Assembly: GCF_900112795.1 (NCBI RefSeq)
Contig: NZ_FONA01000005.1
Location: 124,001 to 188,000, forward strand
Direction: 5' to 3'
From: Thermophagus xiamenensis
Lineage (GTDB): Bacteria > Bacteroidota > Bacteroidia > Bacteroidales > Marinilabiliaceae
Length of the DNA: 64,000 bases
Part shown: positions 27,456-37,005 of the stretch, piece after piece
How the letters are laid out: every line of letters starts with the position of its first letter
How positions within the stretch are numbered: position 1 is the stretch's first letter
Position numbers and translations under genes: made by a program
Notes under the pieces: generated by a model
Database searches by the model: none
Told to the model about the DNA's origin: nothing
What the model saw: the letters and a program-made list of their open reading frames with translations, nothing else

Positions 27456-28670
27456 CTAAACATTTAACTCCAAAACCTCTCTTAAAATAAGAGAAACAGC
27501 CCCTTTTACAGCAGCTTCGTCCCCAAGGCGACTCTGAATTACTTTAATTTTGCGACTGGGTTGCTGTATAATCTCACGTTGAAATACTCTATTAATTCTT
27601 TCTATAAAGAAATTTCCTGCCTTTATCACTTTGCCGCCAAGCACAATAGCCTGAGGATTAAAAACATTCGCCATTGAAGCAATAGATATCCCCAACAAGT
27701 CTGCTGCCTGGTTAAAAAGCTGTAATGCCAGCTCATCCCCCCTCCTGGCATATTCGGCTATCACCTCCGTGGTTATTTCAGACACCCTTCCGAGTGCCGA
27801 ATCTTTATAATATTTTATCTTTTCTCTGGCCAATTCAGCAATTCCGCGTCCGGAAGAATAACACTCAAGACAATCCATCTTTCCACAAGCACATCTTAAT
27901 CCCCCTGCTGCAGGAGAAACAATTCGGTTATGTCCTATTTCACCAGCCATACCGTCATACCCGGTAAAGGACTTTCCTTCAACAATGATTCCTGCACCTA
28001 TCCCATACCCAACATTAATGAAAATAAAATCTTTACAATGATCCCCAATGCCATATAATAATTCGCCATGGGCCATTACACGAGAAACATTATCTACAAT
28101 CACAGGCACTCTAAAACGCTCGGCAAGAGGCTTCCTGATATCAACATTTTTCCATTTAAAATTAGGTGAATATTCAATTATGTCTGATTTTTTATTTATA
28201 AAACCCGCTGCAGCAACCCCTATTCCATGTAATTTCCTGGTATCTATTCCGGAGCCTTTTATTAGCTTTTCGATTAATCTAATGGCACTCTGCAGGTCCT
28301 CATCAAAATTGTCATTGCTTTCGGTTTGTACATCCAATTCCTCCAGGACATCACCATTCAAATTGGACAGAATCCCAAAAATATGAGTCCGCCCCCAATC
28401 AACACCTACCACATAACTATCTTCCCCATTAAAACGCACGATCATAGGCGGCCGTCCACCACTGGAAATTCCAACACCAACCTGCTCAACCAGTTTTTCA
28501 GCATTAATCAGATTGTCCACTATTCTAGTAACAGTTGGGGCACTCAACCCGGTTTTCTTCACAATTTCAGCTCTCGAAATCTCACCAGACTCCCGAATTA
28601 AGTTTAAAACCTGAATCTTATTCAAACGATTGATGTATTCTGCACTCCCTTTTGGTTGATCTTCTGGCAT
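27456..28670 (-). CDS. ROK-family transcription regulator (NagC/Mlc type) of the fucose operon
   Basis: A 404-residue protein with an N-terminal winged helix (about residues 12-75: NKIQVLNLIRESGEISRAEI, TGLSAPTVTRIVDNLI) followed by a ROK sugar-kinase-like domain (VGVDWGRTHIFGI, GYGIGAGIIVEGKSF TG). The zinc site is complete: GH in GEIGHNRI and CxCGxxxCxExxSS (CACGKMDCLECYSSG). The ATP-binding kinase motif is degraded relative to true ROK kinases, as in NagC/Mlc repressors. It lies first on the strand leading into fucU-fucP, which suggests it represses the operon and is released by L-fucose or a derivative. A direct kinase role is unlikely. Confidence 0.9.
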   Translation of the reverse strand: MPEDQPKGSAEYINRLNKIQVLNLIRESGEISRAEIVKKTGLSAPTVTRIVDNLINAEKLVEQVGVGISSGGRPPMIVRFNGEDSYVVGVDWGRTHIFGILSNLNGDVLEELDVQTESNDNFDEDLQSAIRLIEKLIKGSGIDTRKLHGIGVAAAGFINKKSDIIEYSPNFKWKNVDIRKPLAERFRVPVIVDNVSRVMAHGELLYGIGDHCKDFIFINVGYGIGAGIIVEGKSFTGYDGMAGEIGHNRIVSPAAGGLRCACGKMDCLECYSSGRGIAELAREKIKYYKDSALGRVSEITTEVIAEYARRGDELALQLFNQAADLLGISIASMANVFNPQAIVLGGKVIKAGNFFIERINRVFQREIIQQPSRKIKVIQSRLGDEAAVKGAVSLILREVLELNV

Positions 28671-28692
28671 ATAACAACTTTTTAATGCTGCA

Positions 28693-28700
28693 AAAATAAG
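28693..28700 (-). promoter_or_regulatory. Candidate -7 box of the ROK regulator gene
   Basis: The minus strand reads TATTTTTG, a TAnnTTTG match 22 bases before the ATG at 28670, within a very A/T-rich leader. Confidence 0.35.
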
Positions 28701-28830
28701 TTTTTCACAAAAAAAATATTTTTTTTAAACAAAACAAAAATTTAGTAGAATCTTCTGTCTCATATCAGAAAAAAGTTGATAAAAAATAGTGACCCATGGA
28801 ATCCATTTGGAACACCAAATATCAAACAAG

Positions 28831-29843
28831 CTGGAGTTTCCTCAAAAATTAATCAGGGAATAAAGTTAACTGGAATTGTTTGTGATGAGGACCAATTCGA
28901 TTTTTAAAATCAGCAATACCTTTCCTGCTATGTTTAAGAAGCTCATAAATACCATCGATCATAGCATAGTTAAAGAAAGTTGTAACACCAAAGAACCTTT
29001 TTGAGAGGATAAATATTTATTGTACCATAATTTTTAATTTCAATGATATTCCGATATAAATACTTGTAAAATAGGCAATACAATGGACAAGGACTGTAAT
29101 ATTCCGTATGGAATTGTAGCTTAATATCCTAATATCTTCCAGATTGTATGATTGTTTAATGTAACGGTAACATTCATTACATTTCCATCTTGTAAGATAA
29201 ATTTCGACTATTTGCCATAACTGTTTATTGTTTTGAAGATTCACCTCTTTATTTGTAAGCAACAGCAGCGGATGCTTTCCAAAACCTTTAACAATAACAA
29301 GAATATATTAGATATCAGGTTATTCAGGCAATGTAACTTTTACAACACCATATAGATAAATGTATAAATTTTTCCTTCCAATCTTTGGTTATAAAAAAAT
29401 GGGTTTTGTATGGCGTAGCTACATGATGTTGTATTCTTTCTGGTTTGATCTGGTGGTTGATGTTTCCTGCAAAATGGAGATATCGGCTCATTTTTTAACG
29501 TACTACAAAGTCGAGTTCTTCTCTGGTAAAACCTTTTTATATATCGATGTCATTCCCTTCTCGGTCAATAGCCCAAGTGCCTTTCGGTCCGATGTTTGAT
29601 TTCACCAAGTTCTTTTGTAATAAGTTCCTGAAAATTTAATACATTGCATTTTGAATAGGTCCTATAATAAAGAATTTGCGTCCATAAGCGTTCTACAGTT
29701 TAGTCTAATAGGGAAGATTGTAAAATGGACGCAATTTTTTTTAAGGAATCTTGCTTTAAAATGACTTTTCAGATTTCTTATCTTCTAAATAACTAAAAAG
29801 CTTAATGTTTTGTCTTTTTTGCGGGCTTTTGAGGAAACTCCAG
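28831..29843. mobile_element. Dead insertion sequence with perfect 17-bp terminal inverted repeats
   Basis: CTGGAGTTTCCTCAAAA at 28831-28847 and its exact reverse complement at 29827-29843 bound a 1013-base element containing a ruined transposase gene on the minus strand. Flanks (AAACAAG on the left, TAACCAG on the right) show no obvious target duplication, as expected for an old insertion. The element fills most of the otherwise gene-free stretch between the fucose operon and the histidine kinase. Confidence 0.85.
28849..29640 (-). pseudogene. IS4-like DDE transposase, multiply broken
   Basis: Reading the minus strand with several stops and frameshifts gives GPKGTWAIDREGNDIDI, EELDFVVR, a stop, then LTNKEVNLQNNKQLWQIVEI, YLTRWKCNECYRYIKQSYNL, EDIRILSYNSIRNITVLVHC, and finally FNYAMIDGIYELLKHSRKGI, with stop at 28849. 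The YLTRW...E.....K arrangement is the YREK-type signature around the catalytic Glu of IS4-family DDE transposases. The N-terminal part is poorly preserved and no single frame exceeds 81 residues. Confidence 0.8.
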
Positions 29844-30080
29844 TAACCAGAAAGAGAGCTTGAATTGCACACACTAAAATATTAAACACTACCTCGATGG
29901 TTAGTAGTTTAGTGACCGGAGGGACTAATGACTCGGGCCTTTTTGCTCATTGCCGGAAACATTGGGTGAAAAGACCCGTCCGGCGCACTTAAAACGCTAT
30001 TATTGGGGTTGTTGATTCCATTGGTCAGGAGATGGAACAGTGAGACAGAATAAGGTGGCTGTAAAAGGATAAAAAAGTTG

Positions 30081-31976
30081 TCAGTCGTTATTTAATACGG
30101 TTTGCTGTTTATCTAAGGGTAAGGCAACGGTAACGGTTGTTCCCTCCCCATAAGTAGAAGAAAGTTCAATGGTGCCGCCTAGCAGGAGAACAATCTCACG
30201 TGCATTGGTGAGGCCTATTCCGGCACCATCGTAAATTTTATCATTGGATTCAGCAAGTTTGTAGAATTTTTTAAAAACCAAATCGGTTTTTCCGTCAGGA
30301 ATACCAATCCCGCTGTCGGATACGCTTATCTCATAATGATAAGGGGTCTTCCGGCAAATTAAGGTTACACCGCCCGAATCGGTGAATTTGAATGCATTGT
30401 CCAGAAGATATCCAATTAGCCGCTCCAAAAGTTTCGGATCGGTATATAGTTGAATTTCACAGTTATCATTTAAGACGCGGAAGAAAAGATCAGGTTTTTC
30501 TTTCTTTCTTCGTTTTTCAAACTTTTCCTGAAGACTGCGTAAGACCTCCCTGGCCATGATGTTTTCTTTGTTGACCTGTGCCTGGCCTTTTTCCAGTTGT
30601 GAAAAGAGCAGAGTGTCTTCAATGAAACGAACTAACTTGTTACTGTTGTCGGCAATATGTTCAAAAAAATGTTGCCTTTCGGTTGAAGAGGACTGAGGGT
30701 CAGCCATTAATTCCGAGAAACCAACGATAGCCATAAGGGGAGTTCGTATTTCGTGACTTAAATTTTCCAAAAATGAGGATTTTAATTGATCCGATTCCTG
30801 AGCGCGTTCTTTTTCTATTGTCAGTTTTTTTTGTGCAATTTCCAGTTTTTTGAATGAATTTTCCATTGAATTCATCATTAAATTAAAGTGGTCTCCCAAT
30901 TCCTGCATTTCGTCGTTACTTGAGATATCCACTCTTATGCTTAAGTCACCGTCGGTTGCTTTTCTAAAGCTATTCAATAAAGCACTAATAGGCATAGTTA
31001 TGTATTTGCTGATATATAGCGCCAAAAAAAGAGCTACCCCAAAGCCACCTAATAGTACGAATGAAAGAGCTCTGATAAGTAAGTAAACATTTTGAAATAT
31101 TTCATCTTGAGCAACCACAAGCACTAACAGCCAACCATTTTTAAGACGTTCAAAAGCTAACGCAGATGATTGACCATCCATCTCTGCTTGGGTGAGAATA
31201 ATTTTATCGTTGTTTTTAACGGTGGAATCGAGCCAGACTTGAGGAATTTGATGGAGTTGATTACTGGCATTCCGGGGATAAACTAAGTTGTTTTGATCGT
31301 CAAGTAAGAGGATTTGGCCGGTATTAAATACCTGAATGGTATCGAGGTAATGACTAAGGCGGTCGAAATTGAAATCGGATCCGAGGCAGCCGATTAAAAG
31401 TGAGTCGACAAAAATGGCTTTGGAAAAGGAAATAACATTCATGTCCCAATCAGGCCAGTAGTATGGTGTTGTCCAGGTCTCACCCTTTTCTATGGCTTGT
31501 GTCCACCAGTGCATAGAGGGATGGTAAAGATCCTTTTGAGAAATACTGTATTCAGCACTTCGGGTGTACAGGCCGTTTTGATTTCGGGCAAAAAAACTGA
31601 TGGTATGGTCACCGTCAACATGTTGGGCATTAAAAACAAGCCAGATGCTCATGGGACGCATCAAGTGAAGTATTTCTTTAACGTGAGGAATCAGTTCATC
31701 TTCAAACTGGTCTAAGGCTTGATCGTTCTTAAAGTGCAATGAAGGATTAAAGGAGCTTCGAAAGGCCGCTTCCAAAGCAAGGGAAACTTCTTTAAGATGA
31801 AAGAATTGCTTTTCAATATCTTGGGTGATAATTTGCATCTGCAGTTCCATTTGCGTTATGGCATCCGCTCGGGCCTGTTGTCGGGCCAGATAGATGCCGG
31901 GCAAGCCTGCCAGAACCATGGCTATTAAAACCAGTGCTAACATTAGCACTGTTAGTTTTCGTCTGAAACCGTACAT
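30081..31976 (-). CDS. Membrane sensor histidine kinase (Cache-HAMP-HisKA-HATPase)
   Basis: A 631-residue protein. TM1 (about residues 9-29) and TM2 (about 297-318) enclose a large periplasmic domain of dCache type (about 32-295; note TRSAEYSISQKDLYHPSMHW, WTTPYYWPDWDMNVISFSKA). A HAMP domain follows (about 318-372: SKYITMPISALLNSFRKATD), then a coiled coil, the HisKA box SFLENLSHEIRTPLMAIVGF with the phosphorylated His at about 408, and the ATPase domain with N box (LLDNAFKF), G1 (DSGIGIPDG) and G2 (GAGIGLTNAREI). Small ligands such as organic acids or amino acids are the usual Cache signals. No receiver domain or response-regulator gene lies next to it, so it is an orphan kinase in this window. 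Confidence 0.92.
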   Translation of the reverse strand: MYGFRRKLTVLMLALVLIAMVLAGLPGIYLARQQARADAITQMELQMQIITQDIEKQFFHLKEVSLALEAAFRSSFNPSLHFKNDQALDQFEDELIPHVKEILHLMRPMSIWLVFNAQHVDGDHTISFFARNQNGLYTRSAEYSISQKDLYHPSMHWWTQAIEKGETWTTPYYWPDWDMNVISFSKAIFVDSLLIGCLGSDFNFDRLSHYLDTIQVFNTGQILLLDDQNNLVYPRNASNQLHQIPQVWLDSTVKNNDKIILTQAEMDGQSSALAFERLKNGWLLVLVVAQDEIFQNVYLLIRALSFVLLGGFGVALFLALYISKYITMPISALLNSFRKATDGDLSIRVDISSNDEMQELGDHFNLMMNSMENSFKKLEIAQKKLTIEKERAQESDQLKSSFLENLSHEIRTPLMAIVGFSELMADPQSSSTERQHFFEHIADNSNKLVRFIEDTLLFSQLEKGQAQVNKENIMAREVLRSLQEKFEKRRKKEKPDLFFRVLNDNCEIQLYTDPKLLERLIGYLLDNAFKFTDSGGVTLICRKTPYHYEISVSDSGIGIPDGKTDLVFKKFYKLAESNDKIYDGAGIGLTNAREIVLLLGGTIELSSTYGEGTTVTVALPLDKQQTVLNND

Positions 31977-32238
31977 GTGATCCTCCCCTGGGATTTAGTA
32001 TTAAAGAAATCCGGCTAATTGTATTACCCGAATTTTTAAATCGAGTGTTGCCTTTAATAGCTAATGTAACAAAATTTGTTTATGAATGCTACTATGAAAT
32101 CTAAATTATTTTACGAAAGATCAATATGTTAACATCTTGATTGGATGAAGCGGGCAGGGTATGAAAGGTTGGTCACTTTACGAAATAGTATAAATTTGAG
32201 CAATGCGTCTTCCCTCCATCCAATAACTTATTTAATAT

Positions 32239-32330
32239 TTATACTTTGAAACGAGCATGACCAGGAAAGCTTTCCACAAGAAGCATGTATGAACTTTTTG
32301 GTCATGCTGGTTTCATCAGTCCAATGAATT
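32239..32330 (+). repeat. Complete single copy of the dispersed hairpin element
   Basis: TTTATACTTTGAAACGAGCA-TGACCA (left arm), AGAAGCATGTATGAA (middle) and TGGTCATGCTGGTTTCATCA-GTCCAATGAAT (right arm). Left GAAACGAGCATGACCA and right TGGTCATGCTGGTTTC differ at a single pairing position, so the copy can fold into a near-perfect 16-bp stem. The rest of 31977-32439 holds no gene. Confidence 0.85.
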
Positions 32331-32439
32331 GGGAAGAACATATGCAGATAAAAATATGACCGGCTGGGGGGGGAGGTTAAGACGGTGAAATATGCAATGA
32401 ATAATTTGAATGTTTAAAACTTTTTATTGAATGGGTGTA

Positions 32440-33051
32440 TTATTTAGCTTCCTTGAAATGAAGTAGCCGGCTGATATATTTCCCCACAATGTCAAATTCG
32501 AGATTGACAATGGACCCTTCCTTAATTTGATGGAAGTTGGTGTGTGCATAGGTATAAGGAATAATGGCGACAGAGAATTGATTGTCGCGGCTATTAACAA
32601 CGGTTAAGCTAACACCGTTAACGCAAACAGAGCCTTTTTCAACGGTTATGTATCCCATTGCGGCCTTTTCTTTATCCGTTTCGTACCGAAAGGTATAATA
32701 CCAGCTACCATCGGCTTCTTTTACTTCAATACATTGAGCGGTTTGATCAACATGTCCCTGAACAATGTGGCCGTCGAGCCGACCATTAAGGAGCATACTT
32801 CTTTCAATGTTCACTTTGTCTCCTGCCTGTAACAACCCAAGGTTGGATTTCTCCAAGGTTTCACGGACGGCCGTTACCGTATAGGTGTCTCCTTCTTTTT
32901 TAACTACTGTAAGACATACTCCATTATGAGAAACGCTTTGGTCGATTTTTAATTCATTTGTAAAAGAGCATCTTAATGTTAGATGTACATTCCCTTTTTC
33001 CTTTTGTACGGCCACTACTGTAGCTGCTTCTTCAATGATTCCTGAAAACAT
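32440..33051 (-). CDS. ribE: Riboflavin synthase, alpha subunit
   Basis: A 203-residue cytoplasmic enzyme that dismutates two 6,7-dimethyl-8-ribityllumazine molecules to riboflavin and the pyrimidine donor. It is made of two similar lumazine-binding barrels (about residues 1-95 and 96-200). It begins with the invariant MFSGIIEE. Each half has its lumazine-binding segment: SHNGVCLTVV in the first and SVCVNGVSLTVV in the second, together with LNGRLDGHIVQGHVDQ. Length is normal. It is alone on its strand, divergent from the OsmC gene. No FMN riboswitch was seen in the 140-base gap. Confidence 0.95.
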   Translation of the reverse strand: MFSGIIEEAATVVAVQKEKGNVHLTLRCSFTNELKIDQSVSHNGVCLTVVKKEGDTYTVTAVRETLEKSNLGLLQAGDKVNIERSMLLNGRLDGHIVQGHVDQTAQCIEVKEADGSWYYTFRYETDKEKAAMGYITVEKGSVCVNGVSLTVVNSRDNQFSVAIIPYTYAHTNFHQIKEGSIVNLEFDIVGKYISRLLHFKEAK

Positions 33052-33191
33052 AATTTAAATTTTTTGTTTTAAATTGTTTGGGAAATATAGGATGTAAGAA
33101 ACATAATTTGAATTTCCCTGTTTTTTATATTTAGGAAATCGCTAAATTAGAAACAATTTTTGTAGAAGAACAATCTGATAAAACAATCTTT

Positions 33192-33599
33192 ATGCCGATA
33201 ACAGTAAAAAGTCGCTATCTGGGTAATTTGCGTGTGGAAAATACCCATCTGCAATCCGGTACCAAAATCATTACCGATGCGCCGGTCGACAACCGTGGGC
33301 AGGGCGAGTCGTTTTCTCCTACCGATTTGTTGGCCACCTCTCTGGGATGTTGCATTATGACAATCATGGGCATTGTGGCAAAAGATAATAATATCGATAT
33401 TGAAGGAACCGAGGTTGAAATCACCAAGATTATGTCGGAAAATCCCAGAAAGGTTAAGGAAGTAGTGGTAGAGTTCTTCTTTCCGAAAAATGCGTATTCA
33501 GAAAAGGAAAGAAAAATAATTGAGGGTGTTGCCGGTACCAGTCCGGTTCCTCTTAGCCTTTCCTCTGAGTTAAAACAAACGATTCGGTTTAATTGGTAG
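33192..33599 (+). CDS. OsmC/Ohr-family protein
   Basis: A 135-residue soluble protein of the OsmC fold. The motif ESFSPTDLLATSLGCCIMTI carries the first conserved cysteine (in the GCC pair, about residues 53-54), on the helix that bears the catalytic thiol in Ohr/OsmC peroxidases. The second family cysteine, usually about 60 residues later, is not seen (the C-terminal half reads GTSPVPLSLSSELKQTIRF). It therefore belongs to a YhfA-like single-site branch, and peroxidase activity is uncertain. It lies 20 bases before the SDR gene, so the OsmC, SDR and PBP1A genes may be cotranscribed. Confidence 0.87.
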   Translation: MPITVKSRYLGNLRVENTHLQSGTKIITDAPVDNRGQGESFSPTDLLATSLGCCIMTIMGIVAKDNNIDIEGTEVEITKIMSENPRKVKEVVVEFFFPKNAYSEKERKIIEGVAGTSPVPLSLSSELKQTIRFNW

Positions 33600-33618
33600 A
33601 ACATTAATTGTTTATGAT

Positions 33619-34629
33619 ATGATATTGCTGACGGGAGCAACAGGATTGGTTGGAACGCACATCCTGTTTTCGTTGACCTCTAAAGGATTTAAAGTAAGGG
33701 CTGCCAAAAGAAGTAGCAGTGATTTAAAGCATGTTGAAAATATTTTTGTTTACTATGCCGGTGATAAAGGCCTTTCGTTATTGCAAATGGTGGAATGGGT
33801 TGATACCGATTTGGAGGATTATTTTTCGTTAGAAGAAGCATTAGAAGGTGTTGATTATGTGATTCATGGTGCGGCCAAAGTGTCTTTTAATCCGTTAGAG
33901 GCCGGCAGGATGCTAAAGGTAAACGCCGGCGGAACGGCTAATTTGGTTAATGCCTGCTTGAATAAAGGGGTGAAAAAATTGATTTATGTTAGTTCAATAT
34001 CCAGTTTGGGACGGCACCCCGACGGAAAAGAAGTGGATGAAAATGTGGAGTGGCAGCCCGATGAAAACCGCTCGGCATATTCGCACAGTAAGTTTCGCGC
34101 CGAAATGGAAGTATGGAGGGCATCCAAAGAAGGATTGCCGGTTGTTATTGTTAATCCGTCAGTGGTTATTGGTCCTGTTGATTGGCGGCGAAGTAGCGGT
34201 CGACTCTTTTATTCGGTCCGTAAGGGGATGCCCTTTTACACTTATGGGGTAACAGGTTTCGTAGATGTTCGGGATGTGGCAGAAAGTATTTTTCTATTAC
34301 TGAGAAGCGACGTGGTTAACGAACGATTTATTCTGAATGGCGAGAATCTTTCATTTAAAGAGTTCTTTACCAAGGTGGCACATGCTTTGGGCAAGCGGCC
34401 CCCCTTTATTAATGCTACGCCGTGGATGGCCGAAATAGGATGGCGGCTGAACCATTTTTTCTGCTTACTGGTGGGTAAGGCGCCGGCAATTACCAAGGAT
34501 ACCGCCCATGCTGCACATAACAAATCCTATTATTCTGCTGCCAAGTTTTCCCAAAAATTTAATTTTTCTTTCCGTTCCATTGATGATGCCATTGAAAATA
34601 CAGTAAAATGGTATAATACCAGACAATAG
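33619..34629 (+). CDS. Extended short-chain dehydrogenase / NAD-dependent epimerase family protein
   Basis: A 336-residue cytoplasmic protein with a Rossmann N-terminus (ILLTGATGLVGTHI, residues 2-15), the Asp of WVDTDLEDYFSL, the HGAAKVSF motif, Ser in YVSSISSLG, and catalytic Tyr-Lys in RSAYSHSKFRAE (Tyr at about 154). C-terminal substrate-binding features (VNPSVVIGP, FVDVRDVAES) place it near dihydroflavonol-reductase-like and 3-beta-HSD-like SDRs rather than sugar-nucleotide epimerases. The substrate is not identifiable. It ends four bases before the PBP1A start, which suggests translational coupling. Confidence 0.88.
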   Translation: MILLTGATGLVGTHILFSLTSKGFKVRAAKRSSSDLKHVENIFVYYAGDKGLSLLQMVEWVDTDLEDYFSLEEALEGVDYVIHGAAKVSFNPLEAGRMLKVNAGGTANLVNACLNKGVKKLIYVSSISSLGRHPDGKEVDENVEWQPDENRSAYSHSKFRAEMEVWRASKEGLPVVIVNPSVVIGPVDWRRSSGRLFYSVRKGMPFYTYGVTGFVDVRDVAESIFLLLRSDVVNERFILNGENLSFKEFFTKVAHALGKRPPFINATPWMAEIGWRLNHFFCLLVGKAPAITKDTAHAAHNKSYYSAAKFSQKFNFSFRSIDDAIENTVKWYNTRQ

Positions 34630-34633
34630 ATAT

Positions 34634-36997
34634 ATGAGTCGCATAAACCATTCTAAACAAAAAAAGGACAATTCGAAGAAGGGATCCATTCGCTTAAGCA
34701 ACTGGTTGCTGAAGGCCGCACTCAAACTGTTCTCGGCAGGTGTGGCTTTTTTGGCCGCCTTGTTGCTTCTGGTTTATTTGGGCTTTTTTGGCCCAATTCC
34801 TTCGAAAGAAGAGTTGAAGCGCATATCCAATCATACAGCTTCCGAGGTTTACTCGGCCGACGGGGAGATGATTGGTAAATTTTTTATCGAAAACAGGAGG
34901 CATATCGAAAATAAGGATATTTCCCAACATGTTATTCATGCGCTTATTGCCACCGAAGATAGTCGTTTTTTTGAGCATAAAGGGCTGGACTATATCAGCA
35001 TGGGCAGGGTGTTTCTGCATTCGTTGTTGTTGGGCGACAGGCGACAGGGTGGCGGCAGTACTATTAGCCAGCAGCTGGCTAAAAATCTTTATCCCCGTCG
35101 CAGCTATAAACTTCTGTCAATATTGATAAATAAGTCGCGTGAGATGTTTATTGCGGCTCGGCTTGAAGAGGTATATACTAAAGCTGAAATTCTCAATCTT
35201 TATCTTAACACCGTTCCTTTCGGGGAGAACATTTACGGCATAGAGGTCGCTGCCAATCGTTTTTTTAGTAAGTCGTCGGCGCAGCTGCAACCTCACGAAG
35301 CCGCCACCCTTATAGGTATGCTTGCGGCAAATACGCTTTACAACCCTCGGTTGCATCCGGATAAAAGTTTACAAAGGCGAAATACCGTTTTAGACAGAAT
35401 GGTTGCCCAAGAGTTTCTTTCAAATGAGGAAGGTCAAAAATACAAAGAGATGCCCCTGGGTATTAAATATCGCGTACTTGATCATGATGACGGACCCGCA
35501 CCTTATTTTGTTGAATATATCCGTCGGCAAGCCGATAGAATTCTGAAGGAAAAATTCAATGATTCAATCAATTTATATGCAGATGGATTGAAGATTTTTA
35601 CTACGCTTGATTCCCGTCTTCAGAGCTTTGCCAATGAAGCGGTGGATCAACGAATGGTTCGTCTGCAAAAAGAGTTTGATAATCATTGGAAGAGCCGCAA
35701 ACCTTGGGAAGGGCGTCCTGAAATCTATGTCTCGGCATTAAAAAACGCTCAACGGTATAAACAGATGCTAAAAAAGGGCATGTCGGAAGATGATATAATG
35801 AAGGTGATGGAAAAGCCTATCAATATGGTTATAATGCAGGACGGGCAGGAGAAGAAGGTGAAAATGTCACCGGCCGACTCTGTTGCCTGGGCAATACAGC
35901 AGCTTCAGGTTGGATTCTTGGCGGTTGACCCTGTAAACGGGCATGTGCTGGCTTGGGTGGGAGGAACCAATTATAAATTTTTTCAATACGATCATGTATT
36001 GTCGAAACGGCAAGTAGGAAGTACTTTTAAACCTTTTGTGTATGCTACCGCTTTGGAAGAGGGATATGACCCTTGTGATTATATCAGTAATGAACGTAGA
36101 GTTTATAAACGGTATGATGACTGGTCGCCTGCCAACAGTGATGGGAATCATGATGGGTATTATTCACTTCAGGGGGCGCTGATTCATTCTGTCAATACCA
36201 TAACAGCAGAGCTTACAGTGGATGTGGGAGCACATGATGTGGCTGACCTGGCTCATAAGGCTGGCATTGAGAGTGCTTTGCCGGATGTTCCCTCACTGGG
36301 TTTGGGGACAGCCAATTTGTCACTGTTTGAGATGGTACAAGCTTATACCGCTTTTGCCAATTATGGCAACGGAACTGAGTTGCAGAGTCTATTGCGCATT
36401 GAAGATGCCAATGGTCGGGTGCTGTATGAGGCACAACCTGTGCGGATGCGAGATGCCGCTTTTGAAGAGCGAACAGCCCGGCTGATGGTACATATGCTCC
36501 AGGGTGTTGTGGAAAGGGGTACCGCCCGGTCGCTTAAAGAGGTTTTTGGGATAAAGACTCAACTGGCAGGGAAGACGGGGACAACGCAAAACAATGCCGA
36601 CGGATGGTTTATTGGTTTTAGTCCAGGTCTCGTCGCCGGTGCTTGGGTGGGTGCAGATAACCCTGGTATCCGGTTTCGGAGTATGGCATTGGGACAAGGA
36701 GCCCATACGGCTCTCCCCATTTTTGGACGTTTTATGCAAAGAATAGAACAATCTTCATTTTACCGGGGTATAGGGCGGCGTAGTTTTTATCCGTTACCGG
36801 ATGAATTAATCTCGAAAACCGATTGTCCCGATTATTCTTTGGAAGATCCGGATCAGAATTTTTTTGAACGCTTATTTGGAGGTAAAGATAAAAAAGAAGA
36901 ACGGGAAGCTACTCCCGGGAATCAATCAGAAAAGGATGAAAAAGGAAAATCTCTGTTGGAAAAGATGAAAGATCTGTTCAGAAAAAAGGACCAATAG
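34634..36997 (+). CDS. Class A penicillin-binding protein (PBP1A type)
   Basis: A 787-residue bifunctional peptidoglycan synthase. Cytoplasmic basic start, TM helix (about residues 33-57), then the GT51 glycosyltransferase with catalytic Glu in ATEDSRFFEHKGLD and the GGGSTISQQLAKNLY motif. The transpeptidase follows, with SxxK in VGSTFKPFVYA (Ser at about 460), SxN in HSVNTITAE and KTG in [15 protein letters not shown]. The C-terminal tail (about 745-787) is highly charged (EKDEKGKSLLEKMKDLFRKK). It follows the SDR gene closely. A second class A PBP is cut by the right end of the window. Confidence 0.95.
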   Translation: MSRINHSKQKKDNSKKGSIRLSNWLLKAALKLFSAGVAFLAALLLLVYLGFFGPIPSKEELKRISNHTASEVYSADGEMIGKFFIENRRHIENKDISQHVIHALIATEDSRFFEHKGLDYISMGRVFLHSLLLGDRRQGGGSTISQQLAKNLYPRRSYKLLSILINKSREMFIAARLEEVYTKAEILNLYLNTVPFGENIYGIEVAANRFFSKSSAQLQPHEAATLIGMLAANTLYNPRLHPDKSLQRRNTVLDRMVAQEFLSNEEGQKYKEMPLGIKYRVLDHDDGPAPYFVEYIRRQADRILKEKFNDSINLYADGLKIFTTLDSRLQSFANEAVDQRMVRLQKEFDNHWKSRKPWEGRPEIYVSALKNAQRYKQMLKKGMSEDDIMKVMEKPINMVIMQDGQEKKVKMSPADSVAWAIQQLQVGFLAVDPVNGHVLAWVGGTNYKFFQYDHVLSKRQVGSTFKPFVYATALEEGYDPCDYISNERRVYKRYDDWSPANSDGNHDGYYSLQGALIHSVNTITAELTVDVGAHDVADLAHKAGIESALPDVPSLGLGTANLSLFEMVQAYTAFANYGNGTELQSLLRIEDANGRVLYEAQPVRMRDAAFEERTARLMVHMLQGVVERGTARSLKEVFGIKTQLAGKTGTTQNNADGWFIGFSPGLVAGAWVGADNPGIRFRSMALGQGAHTALPIFGRFMQRIEQSSFYRGIGRRSFYPLPDELISKTDCPDYSLEDPDQNFFERLFGGKDKKEEREATPGNQSEKDEKGKSLLEKMKDLFRKKDQ

Positions 36998-37005
36998 CAG
37001 AAAAA

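Noticed and set aside
33052-33191. FMN riboswitch upstream of riboflavin synthase
   Set aside because: The conserved RFN elements are not found in the 140-base gap.
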